Of a stretch of DNA of 64,000 nucleotides, positions 25,326 to 33,848 are shown piece by piece. Both the position numbers and the translations under genes were made by a program. This stretch comes from CAMEON01 sp045602325 (GTDB lineage Bacteria; Bacillota; Clostridia; Oscillospirales; CAG-272): assembly GCA_045602325.1 (NCBI GenBank), contig JAZSBH010000132.1, positions 1 to 64,000 of the forward strand. Reading direction: 5' to 3'. The notes under the pieces are model-generated. The model did no database searches. It saw only the letters and a list, made by a program, of their open reading frames with translations, and was not told the origin of the DNA. Positions within the stretch are counted from its first letter, which is position 1. The number at the start of each line of letters is the position of its first letter.

Positions 25326-26613
25326 TAACTACCGTTATAAAAGTGCCTTCACGAGGTCGCTGAGCTATATGCCGCTGACTATGCCGTACCTCGCGGCACT
25401 CACGCCCGAAAAATACGGCGCGGAATGCAAGGCGATCGACGAGGGCGTGCAAAAATGCGACTATGAAAAGCTGGGGCATTACGATATCGTAGCCATTACG
25501 GCTGTGACTTCTTCTGTAAAGCGGGGATACGAGCTCGCCGCATATTTTCAGAAAAAGGGAAGCTATATCGTCATGGGCGGTCACCACGTGACGCTTCTGC
25601 CCGACGAAGCGGCAGAGTACGCCAATACCGTTATGACGGGACCCGCCGACAGAATCTGGCGGGAGTTTATAGAGGATTTCGCAAACGGAACCCCCAAAAA
25701 ACGTTATGACGGCGAGCATTGCGATATTGGCTCTGCAAACGTTGTTCCCAAAAGAGAGCTGATGCAGAAAAATAAATACATCGGAGTGCCGACGGTTATT
25801 GCTAACTTCGGATGCACCAATCGATGCGAATTCTGTGTGATCAATTCCTTTTGGGGCGGGAAATATTCCGCGAGAAAAATTGAAGAGGTTATTCGCGAGA
25901 TCCGGTCGCTGAAAAGCAAATACATTCTTTTTTTGGATCCCTCGCCGACGTCAAACCGTGCTTATGCAAAAGAGCTTTACCAAGCTCTCATTCCGCTGAA
26001 GATCAAATGGGCGGGGCTCTGCACGACGGATATTTATGAGGATGACGAGCTTTTCGGCCTGATGATCAAAAGCGGCTGTATCGGTATCCTGATGGGCTTT
26101 GAAACCTTTTCCGAGGAGAGTCTCAAGGAGAGTCATAAGAAAAACACCGTGGAAACATACAAAGCGGTGGTAGAAAAATTTCATCGGTCGGGGGTTACCA
26201 TCCTCGGCACGTTCATGCTCGGCTTTGACGGCGATACCAAGGACAGCATCACGAAAATGCCCGACTACATCGAGGAGATCGGCGTGGATATCCCGCGATT
26301 TGCCATACTTACGCCTTATCCCAATACGCCGACCTATAACAGATTTGCGTCTGACGGACGTATCACGTCGAGAAATTGGAATGACTACGACAGCATCCAC
26401 GCAACTTTTTCTCCCAAAAACTTTACAGGGCAGGAGCTTGAGGAAATGCTGGTTCGGGTTTCAAACGAATGTTATACCTTCAAACGCATTTGGAAAAGGG
26501 CACTCCGAAACAGGTACGGCGGCGTACTGAAGCTTGGAGTGAATCTCGGATTCAGGATATACAACAAAAAAGTGGGAAAAACCTTGAAGAAGGAATGGAG
26601 CAAAGGATCATGA
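25294..26613 (+). CDS. B12-binding-domain-type radical SAM protein (copy 2 of 3)
   Basis: 439 residues from a TTG at 25294, chosen because GGAGGTG lies 8 bp upstream and MKILFITPY matches the N-termini of its paralogues. Domain order is as in copy 1: a Rossmann domain with MGGHHVTLLPDEAAEYAN, radical SAM motif FGCTNRCEFCVI near residue 172, barrel motif ILMGFETFS, and a C-terminal domain ending in a basic segment. The first loop MPLTMPYLAALTP is the region that contacts cobalamin or substrate in relatives. It ends in an ATGA overlap with copy 3. Confidence 0.88.
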   Translation: MKILFITPYDNNYRYKSAFTRSLSYMPLTMPYLAALTPEKYGAECKAIDEGVQKCDYEKLGHYDIVAITAVTSSVKRGYELAAYFQKKGSYIVMGGHHVTLLPDEAAEYANTVMTGPADRIWREFIEDFANGTPKKRYDGEHCDIGSANVVPKRELMQKNKYIGVPTVIANFGCTNRCEFCVINSFWGGKYSARKIEEVIREIRSLKSKYILFLDPSPTSNRAYAKELYQALIPLKIKWAGLCTTDIYEDDELFGLMIKSGCIGILMGFETFSEESLKESHKKNTVETYKAVVEKFHRSGVTILGTFMLGFDGDTKDSITKMPDYIEEIGVDIPRFAILTPYPNTPTYNRFASDGRITSRNWNDYDSIHATFSPKNFTGQELEEMLVRVSNECYTFKRIWKRALRNRYGGVLKLGVNLGFRIYNKKVGKTLKKEWSKGS

Positions 26614-27950
26614 AAATCACGTTTATTTTGCCCGGTATGGGCAAGAAAAAGAACGAAAAATACTTGCGTACCTGGCTTATGGAGCCGCTGACCGTTGCAG
26701 TTCTCAATTCCATGATTCCCGAAACGTACGAGCGGGAATTCTATGATGACAGAATCGAGAACATCAATTACGATACCGAGACCGATATCGTTTTGATCAC
26801 AGTCGAAACCTATACGGCCAAGAGAGCCTACTTTATCGCATCAGAATTCCAAAAGCGCGGCAAAAAGGTCATTATGGGCGGCTATCACGTCACACTTTGC
26901 CCCGAAGAAGCGGCAGAGCACGCAGACTCTATCATAGTCGGTAATGCGGACAAGATCATTTCAACCGTTCTCGCTGATATGGAAAACGGCACGCTTCAAA
27001 AGAGATACGACGGAGTTACCTGTATCGCATATCGAATGCCCGACAGAAGCATCTATGCCGACAAGATGAAAAAGTATCTGCCCGTCTCTCTCGTGGAAAC
27101 GGGGCGAGGCTGCTACCACAACTGCGAGTTTTGCTCCATCGCAGGCTATTATCATTCCCGCTATATACACCGAGACGTGGCAGATATCATCGCGGAGATC
27201 AAGGCTTGCAAGCACAAACTCTTTTTCTTCGTAGATGACAGCATTTTCTCGGACAAGGCGTTTGCAAAGGAGCTTTTTGAGGAGCTCAAAAAGCTCAAGA
27301 TCGTGTGGACGACGCAGATCACCCTGGATATCGCCCGTGACGATGAAATGCTGAAGCTGATGAAGGAGAGCGGTTGCGGCATGGTGCTCATCGGCTTTGA
27401 GTCTATCAACTCCGATAATCTCAAGCAAATGAACAAGGGATGGACCGAGCGTTTGGGAGAGCAGGATGCGCTGATCCAAAAAATCCATGATGCGGGAATC
27501 AGCATTTATGCCAGCTTCGTGTTCGGCTTTGACTCGGATACCGAGGAGACCTTCCAAAACACGCTGGCATTCAGCCAAAAGCATCAGTTCTTCGTGGTAG
27601 CCTTCAACCATCTTTTGATCTTTCCCAGTACCAAGACCTATGAATCCTTTAAAGCAGATGACCGCTTGATCGCAGAGCAATGGTGGCTGCAGGAGGGATA
27701 CACCTTTGGTACCGTCACCTTTACGCCTAAGCACATGACCCCCGAGGAGCTTCGCAGCTTTTGCAAATCCTACAAAAACGAGTTCTTCAAGTTTGGCTCC
27801 ATTTTCAAGAGAGGCTTTACTCTGCTGAAACGCACGCGTGGTTTTTGGATCAATTTGGCGTATTGGGTCATCAACGTCGTCTTCCACTTTGAGGTCGACC
27901 GACGGGTGGGCATTCCCATTGGCGAAAATTTAGAGGAAAAGAAAAAATGA
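26610..27950 (+). CDS. B12-binding-domain-type radical SAM protein (copy 3 of 3)
   Basis: 446 residues from the ATG at 26610, which overlaps the previous stop and has GGAG 9 bp upstream; an ATG at 26595 is possible. N-terminal Rossmann domain with MGGYHVTLCPEEAAEHAD; radical SAM motif GRGCYHNCEFCSI near residue 165; barrel motif VLIGFESIN; a C-terminal domain with a hydrophobic stretch (GFWINLAYWVINVVFHF) that may touch the membrane. This hydrophobic end is also hinted at in copies 1 and 2 and would suit a lipid or membrane-linked substrate. It overlaps the GNAT-like gene by ATGA. Confidence 0.88.
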   Translation: MKITFILPGMGKKKNEKYLRTWLMEPLTVAVLNSMIPETYEREFYDDRIENINYDTETDIVLITVETYTAKRAYFIASEFQKRGKKVIMGGYHVTLCPEEAAEHADSIIVGNADKIISTVLADMENGTLQKRYDGVTCIAYRMPDRSIYADKMKKYLPVSLVETGRGCYHNCEFCSIAGYYHSRYIHRDVADIIAEIKACKHKLFFFVDDSIFSDKAFAKELFEELKKLKIVWTTQITLDIARDDEMLKLMKESGCGMVLIGFESINSDNLKQMNKGWTERLGEQDALIQKIHDAGISIYASFVFGFDSDTEETFQNTLAFSQKHQFFVVAFNHLLIFPSTKTYESFKADDRLIAEQWWLQEGYTFGTVTFTPKHMTPEELRSFCKSYKNEFFKFGSIFKRGFTLLKRTRGFWINLAYWVINVVFHFEVDRRVGIPIGENLEEKKK

Positions 27951-29011
27951 ATCATTCCGAATATATCGCGACACCCGGCGACGGAGCAGATATGCTGCGT
28001 ATTCTGGAAAGCTCGGCAGCTCAAGGGAGCATCGAGCTTCTGTATACCCGCCGTCCCGATGCCTACGACTCGTATATGAAAGAATCAGGCGAGGCACGTG
28101 TGTTCGTTTCCAAGGACGATGAACGTATCGTGGGCACCTGTGCGGAATTGATCCGAGACGTGTATATCCAAGGAGTCCCTTCCAAAGCTGCCTATGTGTG
28201 CGGATTGAAAAAAGATGCGAACTACGAGGGCACGGTGGGGTTTGGCATCAACTTGATCCGTTCTCTTCAAAGAGACGATATTGATTTTTACTATTGCTCG
28301 GTGGTGTCGGATAACACCGATGCGCAGAAAATGTTTGAAAAAAACCGGCGTATTATTTCGATGAAACCGATCGCCGAATATAAAACATATATTATAAACC
28401 CCAAGGTCAAAATAAACGTATCGAAGCATTCGCTCACTTTTCGACAAGTAACAGAAAATGATATCCCGAGGCTGATCGATTTTCTAAACATCGAGGGAAA
28501 GAATAAGGATCTGTTTCCCGTGATACGTTCTCTGGATCAGTTTCATAACCTGAGCCATAAGGACTTTTATATGCTTGCAGATGGAGATAGCATAGTTGCA
28601 ACTGCAGCGCTGTGGAATCAAGTGACGTACAAGCAGTACGTTGTGAAGAAATACAGGAAACTGATGAAATTTGCCGGTATTGCCAATCCGCTTCTTTCTA
28701 CTTTGGGGTATATTCGACTACCGCGCGAAAACCAGCCTCTTGAGTTTCCTATGCTTTCATTCTGTATCAGCAAGAACGACAACGAGGAATATTACCGTAT
28801 CTTATTGAATGAGATCAAGCGAGAGATCGCAAAGTCATACGGAATGTTCGTCATAGGTCTGTCAAAAGAGCATTTCGCGGCACCCATACTCGATAAGTTG
28901 CCAAGTATCTACTTTGAAACCAAACTGTATGAGATCGTATTTCCTTGGAGCGGCCAAAGCTATAAAACCCCGGATTCGCGCAAGATATATCCTGAGTGCG
29001 GATTATTATAG
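27947..29011 (+). CDS. GNAT-like acyltransferase (probable tandem GNAT domains)
   Basis: 354 residues. The first half has the pattern of a GNAT fold: an RRPDAYDSYMKESGEARVF strand pair, then AAYVCGLKKDANYEGTVGFGINLI where the acyl-CoA loop should lie, and VVSDNTDAQKMFEKNR for the last helix. The second half begins with LTFRQVTENDIPRLIDFL, the start of another GNAT-type domain. It is the last gene of the operon, coupled by ATGA to radical SAM copy 3, and followed by a strong terminator. Acyl donor and acceptor are unknown. Confidence 0.75.
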   Translation: MNHSEYIATPGDGADMLRILESSAAQGSIELLYTRRPDAYDSYMKESGEARVFVSKDDERIVGTCAELIRDVYIQGVPSKAAYVCGLKKDANYEGTVGFGINLIRSLQRDDIDFYYCSVVSDNTDAQKMFEKNRRIISMKPIAEYKTYIINPKVKINVSKHSLTFRQVTENDIPRLIDFLNIEGKNKDLFPVIRSLDQFHNLSHKDFYMLADGDSIVATAALWNQVTYKQYVVKKYRKLMKFAGIANPLLSTLGYIRLPRENQPLEFPMLSFCISKNDNEEYYRILLNEIKREIAKSYGMFVIGLSKEHFAAPILDKLPSIYFETKLYEIVFPWSGQSYKTPDSRKIYPECGLL

Positions 29012-29086
29012 TACAACCATCTCAAAAAAAGAGTCGGATCTTTTTTATAAGCTCTGTCTTTAAACACATACCGAAACAGATCCTCC

Positions 29087-29127
29087 AAAACAGAAACGGT
29101 ACTGCAACGCAGTACCGTTTCTGTTTT
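29087..29127. terminator. strong terminator at the end of the radical SAM operon
   Basis: A perfect 19-bp stem starting AAAACAGAAACGG, with a 3-base loop, ending CCGTTTCTGTTTT. It is symmetrical, so it may also end the converging minus-strand glycosidase gene. Confidence 0.85.
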
Positions 29128-29198
29128 GGCGTATGAAAGATATTTCAATATTGTTTCTACCCGGCTGTGTCGGGGGCGAATTTTACCAAATTGCGAAA

Positions 29199-32100
29199 TT
29201 ACATCAACGCCCGATACAGGGTGGTCAGCACATCCTTATCCTCAATAGCCGTATTCGAGATCACCACCAGGCCGCCCTCCGAGATCGTGACGGTCTTACC
29301 TGCGGCGGTGATGGCCTCCGCGGGCATGACGTAGGTGATGCCGTAGTGGTCGAAGGTATCCAGTCCCGAACAGGACACACCGATGATCTCCTCCACAAAG
29401 GCCTTGGGGAGGAAGTATTGATCTCCTCGACCCAAAAGGACAGCCTTAGTGCTGGAGGCATCCAGTCTCACCTGTTTACCGCCGGCGAAAGCGTTATAAG
29501 AGCCGGCCTTCAGTACGATCATATCCTCGGTCAGACACTCGGGGAGCTTGACCTCGGTCTGCACGGTGGTGTAGCGGTAGTTGAAGCGATCGTTGGGCGC
29601 AACGTCACCCTGATCCAGAAACTGCATGATGTCACCGTCCGAAACCGAGTTATCCGCCCACTTGAAATCAAAGGTCTCGCGCAGATTCATGACCGAGCGG
29701 GGAACCTTGATCTGAAGAATATTGCCACGGAGATTGTATTCAGCTTCACCAATCGTTTCCATTTCCCAGATATCGTTGCCTACGAACTTCTCTACCGAGA
29801 CCTTGCCGCCGCTCTGGGAGCGGTTGATAATAAAGTCGTAGCCGTACCAACCGGTTTCGCCGTTGCAGTCAGCGTCGATGAAGAGGTTCATCCAGTTGGT
29901 GCCCTCGGGAGCGGTGATGTCCTCGGCGCACTCGGCGTAGAAGTACAGATGATCCGCGTCGGAAGAAACCTTACAGGTCACAAAATCGTTGCGCCCCGAC
30001 GTGTTGACGTAGCGGAAATCGCCCACGTAGGAGAAGTGGTCACGATCCACCGTGTCTCCCTGATAGTCGCGGTACTCGGGGCCTACGATGTGCCATTGAC
30101 CCACGTCACCCTCAATGTCGATGGCCCACTGCTCAAAGGCGGCCTCCTGGGCACGGGAGCCCTTATACTGACGGATGTTCTGCACCATCTGGTAGAAGTA
30201 GTTGTCGTTGTAGCCGCCGGTCATGGGCTCGATGTCGCGGGAATACTCGGTGTTGAAGGCATCTACGTAGTACCACTGGTATTTGGGATTCTTTTCGTCT
30301 ACCTTGTATTCGCCGGCGATGGTCTGTCCTTGGGCGGGGTTGCCCGCAGAGCCGCCCCAACGGCCGGCCCACCATTCGTTCCAGCCCGTGATCATGATGA
30401 GAGGCGGGTTGACCTCCATGGCGTAATCAAAATGCTCCTGGAAGGCCAGTCCCAGTCCCGAGGTGGTATTCATGAGGGCAAAGCCGAAGTCCCAGTTACC
30501 CTCGTGGGCGGGAATGCCGTTGGCGTGGGTGTAGCTACGGCCGGCGTTGGTACCGCCGCTACCGTTGGCCCAAAAGCCGGACATGACGATCATCTGTTCC
30601 AGATCACCGCTGGGAGAAAGACCGGGCTTCTGAGGGTACATATCAGCCCATGCCCAACGACCTTTACCGCGGCGAGAGGTATACCATTCATCATTTGTAA
30701 AGGCCCAGCTTTGACGGGCGGTGAAGAAATCAGTGATCTCGGTGGGTAACGTCTTTTTCAGAGAATCGGGATAGAAGATCAGCGGCTTGCCTGCCCAGTA
30801 AAACCACATATCGGCGTATTTGCCGGTGGAATAGTAATTGTTCCAAAGGAAGTTCAACGACGCGGCGGCCAGGGAATCGGTGTTGCCGCAGTGGAAGCAG
30901 ATCTGCGGCACCTGATAGCCTTCGGCGCGCATCTCGCTCCATACGCGGAGCAGAGCTTCCAGATTGCGCTCGTAGATGATGCCGTTGGTTGCATCCACGA
31001 AGATAAAGTCCACGCCTGCCTCGGCCAGCATATAGCCGTGCTTGCGGATGACCCATTCGTCGTCGGAATTATAGTAGCCGAAGTAGGGCTCTGCCCAGTA
31101 GTGGGCAAATCCCATGGGACCCTGGGGAATCAGATCCCAGACCGCTTTTGCGCCACCCTCCAGATAAGCGGCGGTGTGATCAAAGAGGGGATTCTGCCCC
31201 TGCTCGGAGGCGTTGTGCCACATGAAGTAGAAGATACCCACCTTCTTATCCGTGGCGGTGGCGGTATTGCTTCCCGTAGGCGTGACGCGCCCCACGTCGT
31301 CGGTGGCGACCCAGGTGTCGGCGAATACGTCACGGGAAGTGAGCATATCCACAGGACTCGTGGTGGTGACGGTGGTAGAACCCGAGACTTTGATGTCGGT
31401 GATGGATACGGCGTTTTTCATATGATGTGTCCAAATGCGAGAGTAACCAGTGTCATTGACGGGCTCGGACAGAGGCTCGACGATATTTGGCTTCTCGCTT
31501 CCTTCCAAATAGAATTCCATTTTTGTATCGCTGATCTCAAGGGTGGCCAGAGGAGTTTTTGTCCCGTCCTTGTCGTAGAACATGGAGACGGTATTGGTGA
31601 TAGGATCGTCCTCCACGTACACCAGCACTCCCTCAGCAAAATCCACGGGAGATTCGATCATGGTGCAATTCGGCCAGGTACCCGTACGCAGGCCGATCTT
31701 TTTGTCCTTCATCAGGATCCAGACACGGGAGGACTCGTGGTTGGGGGCTGAACCCGTATTGGACAAGCGAAGCCCGAAGTAGGCGGCATTGTAATCAGCA
31801 TCGGGATCCGAGGCGGTGAGCCTGAATTGATACTTGGCGACAGCGTCCTTGTTGAACTGAACACCTATGCTCAAGGAGGCTACCGTCTTGGGAGACAGAA
31901 GAACCGTGTTCCCGTTGGATCGTCCCTCGCCGATGGTGAATACGGCACCCGATTTCTGGGCGGAAACAAACTCGTATTCCTTGGTTACGGTCTTTTCGAT
32001 CAGAACGGTGTCCTGCTTTTCAAAGGTCAACTCAGTGGTGGACGTAAACGGACCCGTTTGCGGCTGCGTGCGATCCACCTCGTCTACGGGAGCCGAGGTA

Positions 32101-32246
32101 TCCGACGAAGTATCCGTCGGGGCTTCCGTGGCAGAAACGGCGGGGGCTTCCGTTTCCCGCGGTTTATCACCGGTACAGGCGATACTACCCAAAAGAAGAG
32201 AAGCCGTGAGTAAGCATAGGATGCATTTTTTAAATAAGACACGCAT
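29199..32246 (-). CDS. large lipoprotein with GH99/GH71-like domain and CBM9-like domain
   Basis: 1015 residues. The N-terminus is a lipoprotein signal (LLTASLLLGSIAC, Cys near residue 24), then a T/S/E/P-rich linker. A beta-rich domain covers about 60-300. Residues about 330-720 resemble the glycoside hydrolase 99/71-like fold (VGIFYFMWH, HYWAEPYFGYYNSDDEWVIRKHGYMLAEAGVDFIFVDATNG, TGWNEWWAGRW). A CBM9/DOMON-like sugar-binding domain lies near 740-930 (GRNDFVTCKVSSDADHLYFY). It likely acts outside the membrane on alpha-mannan-like or other glycans; specificity is inferred. It is paralogous to the protein at 35537-38692. The site GGGAGGT is 6 bp before the start. Confidence 0.8.
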   Translation of the reverse strand: MRVLFKKCILCLLTASLLLGSIACTGDKPRETEAPAVSATEAPTDTSSDTSAPVDEVDRTQPQTGPFTSTTELTFEKQDTVLIEKTVTKEYEFVSAQKSGAVFTIGEGRSNGNTVLLSPKTVASLSIGVQFNKDAVAKYQFRLTASDPDADYNAAYFGLRLSNTGSAPNHESSRVWILMKDKKIGLRTGTWPNCTMIESPVDFAEGVLVYVEDDPITNTVSMFYDKDGTKTPLATLEISDTKMEFYLEGSEKPNIVEPLSEPVNDTGYSRIWTHHMKNAVSITDIKVSGSTTVTTTSPVDMLTSRDVFADTWVATDDVGRVTPTGSNTATATDKKVGIFYFMWHNASEQGQNPLFDHTAAYLEGGAKAVWDLIPQGPMGFAHYWAEPYFGYYNSDDEWVIRKHGYMLAEAGVDFIFVDATNGIIYERNLEALLRVWSEMRAEGYQVPQICFHCGNTDSLAAASLNFLWNNYYSTGKYADMWFYWAGKPLIFYPDSLKKTLPTEITDFFTARQSWAFTNDEWYTSRRGKGRWAWADMYPQKPGLSPSGDLEQMIVMSGFWANGSGGTNAGRSYTHANGIPAHEGNWDFGFALMNTTSGLGLAFQEHFDYAMEVNPPLIMITGWNEWWAGRWGGSAGNPAQGQTIAGEYKVDEKNPKYQWYYVDAFNTEYSRDIEPMTGGYNDNYFYQMVQNIRQYKGSRAQEAAFEQWAIDIEGDVGQWHIVGPEYRDYQGDTVDRDHFSYVGDFRYVNTSGRNDFVTCKVSSDADHLYFYAECAEDITAPEGTNWMNLFIDADCNGETGWYGYDFIINRSQSGGKVSVEKFVGNDIWEMETIGEAEYNLRGNILQIKVPRSVMNLRETFDFKWADNSVSDGDIMQFLDQGDVAPNDRFNYRYTTVQTEVKLPECLTEDMIVLKAGSYNAFAGGKQVRLDASSTKAVLLGRGDQYFLPKAFVEEIIGVSCSGLDTFDHYGITYVMPAEAITAAGKTVTISEGGLVVISNTAIEDKDVLTTLYRALM

Positions 32247-32311
32247 GATCGTACCTCCCGAAACTTTCCGAAATCCAAAGCAACCCGGCTTTTCGAGCGA
32301 GGCGCAGAACT

Positions 32312-32333
32312 TTATGGTAACAATATACCATAA
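32312..32333. promoter_or_regulatory. palindromic operator over the lipoprotein promoter
   Basis: TTATGGTA and TACCATAA, perfect 8-bp arms with a 6-bp centre, cover the -10 box of the minus-strand promoter. This is the geometry of a repressor site. Confidence 0.6.
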
Positions 32334-32350
32334 AACACTTTGCTTGTCAA
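32322..32350 (-). promoter_or_regulatory. promoter of the GH99/71-like lipoprotein gene
   Basis: On the minus strand a perfect TTGACA, a 17-bp spacer and TATATT. Confidence 0.8.
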
Positions 32351-32399
32351 TATATATTTATGGAATCTATTGACAATATTGCATAAAAAGTTTATATGC

Positions 32400-32576
32400 G
32401 TGACGGCTTGCTACCCGCTGAAAGGGCTGATTCCCGACGCAGTCTACTCGATTACCGATATCGACACCCAGGAGACGGTGGAAATTGCAGGTAAGACTCT
32501 GATCTCGGAGGGCCTCACCGTGACCATTTCCGAAAAATATCAGAGCAAGATACTGCTCTACAGAATCAAACAGTAA
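32400..32576 (+). pseudogene. C-terminal relic of a GH36 alpha-galactosidase
   Basis: About 58 codons encode YPLKGLIPDAVYSITDIDT, then a segment ending in SEGLTVTISEKYQSKILLYRI and a stop. This matches the C-terminal beta-domain of GH36 alpha-galactosidases (usual form LKGLDPDARYRVTDLDTGE). The catalytic barrel, about 600 residues, is absent. A TTGACA/TATATG pair with 17-bp spacing at 32370-32398 sits just before it. The original gene was presumably deleted from its own 5' side. Confidence 0.75.
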
Positions 32577-32583
32577 AAAAACG

Positions 32584-32623
32584 AACCCGACCGAGCCTCT
32601 GAAAGTGGGGGTTCGGTCGGGTT
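32584..32623. terminator. bidirectional terminator between the GH36 relic and GH43
   Basis: A 14-bp stem AACCCGACCGAGCC/GGTTCGGTCGGGTT with one G-U pair and a T-rich tail; it still serves the converging GH43 gene. Confidence 0.85.
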
Positions 32624-32630
32624 TTGCGTG

Positions 32631-33521
32631 TTATTCTATCCGTTTTACGATCTCAAATCCGTCGTCGGTTTCTCTCACTGTGAACAGACGGGGACGCTCA
32701 TTCGGGTTGACGTTGGTGCTGTGCAGGATGAGGTAGGTCTCGCCGTCAAAGCCGTCAAAGAGCATACCGTGTCCGCCGTCGTCGTCGTAAATGAACTTGT
32801 CCGCGTGCCGCCAGGGGCCGAGAATATTGCCGCTGTCACTGATGGCCAGAGCCTGAACGTACCAATACTGGGGGCCTGCATGGAAGCCTGACCAAAGCAT
32901 ATACAGCTTGCCGTTTTTGCCCTTACGGAAGAAGGGGCCGTCGGTGACGAAGTTGCGGCCATTGGGGTCTATCAAGGAGTATGCCCAATCCGCATCCCCC
33001 GCACGCAGAATGACTTGGGACTCTCCCGCAGGGGCAGACAGATCCTTCGTCAAGGGCATAGCATCAATCGTGCCGTCCCCGATCTGGCTCCACTCGTGGC
33101 AGAAGGCCGTCCAGGGGGTGCCGTCCTCGTCCACGTAGAATGTGGCGTCCAGACAGGCCCAGCCTTCGGGAGTCATGGGACCGTCGGTAAAGGGCAGAAA
33201 CGGACCCATGGGACTGTCGCTTTTCAGAATCTGGGAGCAACGGAGACGGGTCTCGCTACGAAAGCTGGCGAACATATAGTAGGTATCTCCATAGTGATAC
33301 ACTTCGGGAGCAAAGAAATCCCGATCCGACCAGAAGTCGGCGGGACGGGTGAAGCACTCGTGCGGCTCGCTCCACTCCAGCAGATCGGTGGAGGTATATA
33401 CATCCAGTCCCTGCCAGGGTATGATCTTGGTGGTAGCTCCTCTGCGGGTGCCATAGAGGTAGTAGACCCCGTTCTCGGCCAGAATGAAGGGATCGCGAAG
33501 GTGAATATCATGTAATTTCAT
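32631..33521 (-). CDS. glycoside hydrolase family 43 protein
   Basis: 296 residues, a single five-bladed beta-propeller. The catalytic base Asp is in RDPFIL near residue 10; the pKa-modulating Asp is in CLDATFYVDEDG near 126. The usual general-acid segment EGP reads TDGPFFRK here, a variant common in one GH43 branch, so the acid is not certain. It probably removes arabinose or xylose side groups from plant glycans. No signal peptide, so it acts in the cytoplasm on imported oligosaccharides. It has its own promoter. Confidence 0.88.
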   Translation of the reverse strand: MKLHDIHLRDPFILAENGVYYLYGTRRGATTKIIPWQGLDVYTSTDLLEWSEPHECFTRPADFWSDRDFFAPEVYHYGDTYYMFASFRSETRLRCSQILKSDSPMGPFLPFTDGPMTPEGWACLDATFYVDEDGTPWTAFCHEWSQIGDGTIDAMPLTKDLSAPAGESQVILRAGDADWAYSLIDPNGRNFVTDGPFFRKGKNGKLYMLWSGFHAGPQYWYVQALAISDSGNILGPWRHADKFIYDDDGGHGMLFDGFDGETYLILHSTNVNPNERPRLFTVRETDDGFEIVKRIE

Positions 33522-33570
33522 AGCATTTTTTCTTTCATAAATTCTTCATGGAAACCATGTTGCAGTTGTT

Positions 33571-33599
33571 AGTATAACACAAACCAATGGATTTGTCAA
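33571..33599 (-). promoter_or_regulatory. promoter of the minus-strand GH43 gene
   Basis: On the minus strand a perfect TTGACA, a 17-bp spacer and TATACT. Confidence 0.75.
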
Positions 33600-33669
33600 G
33601 GACAACTGCATAGGATAAGTGCATGCATTCAACGTGCGTCTGCAACTGATACAACCCACCTCAATCTGT

Positions 33670-33691
33670 TTTCAATATCTAAGTATTGAAA
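33670..33691. promoter_or_regulatory. palindrome between the divergent GH43 promoters
   Basis: TTTCAATA and TATTGAAA, perfect 8-bp arms with a 6-bp centre, lie 34 bp upstream of the plus-strand -35 box. The geometry equals that of the operator at 32312-32333 but the sequence differs. Confidence 0.45.
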
Positions 33692-33724
33692 GTAAATCAT
33701 TTCAACATGGATTGAAGAATCATA

Positions 33725-33753
33725 TTGATTTTTTGTATCGATTATGATATAAT
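33725..33753 (+). promoter_or_regulatory. promoter of the GH43-discoidin gene
   Basis: TTGATT, a 17-bp spacer and TATAAT with an extended TG motif. Confidence 0.75.
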
Positions 33754-33848
33754 ACAATTTGAAATTCGTGTTCTGTTTTTATTATGGACATGAAAAAAGA
33801 TGTGTTACAAATAAAGTGGTATGAAATATTTTTACCAAGGAGTTTCGC

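Noticed and set aside
29133..30749. Long open frame on the plus strand
   Set aside because: It lies antisense to the GH99/71-like lipoprotein gene; low-complexity G/V-rich translation typical of a mirror of GC-rich coding DNA.
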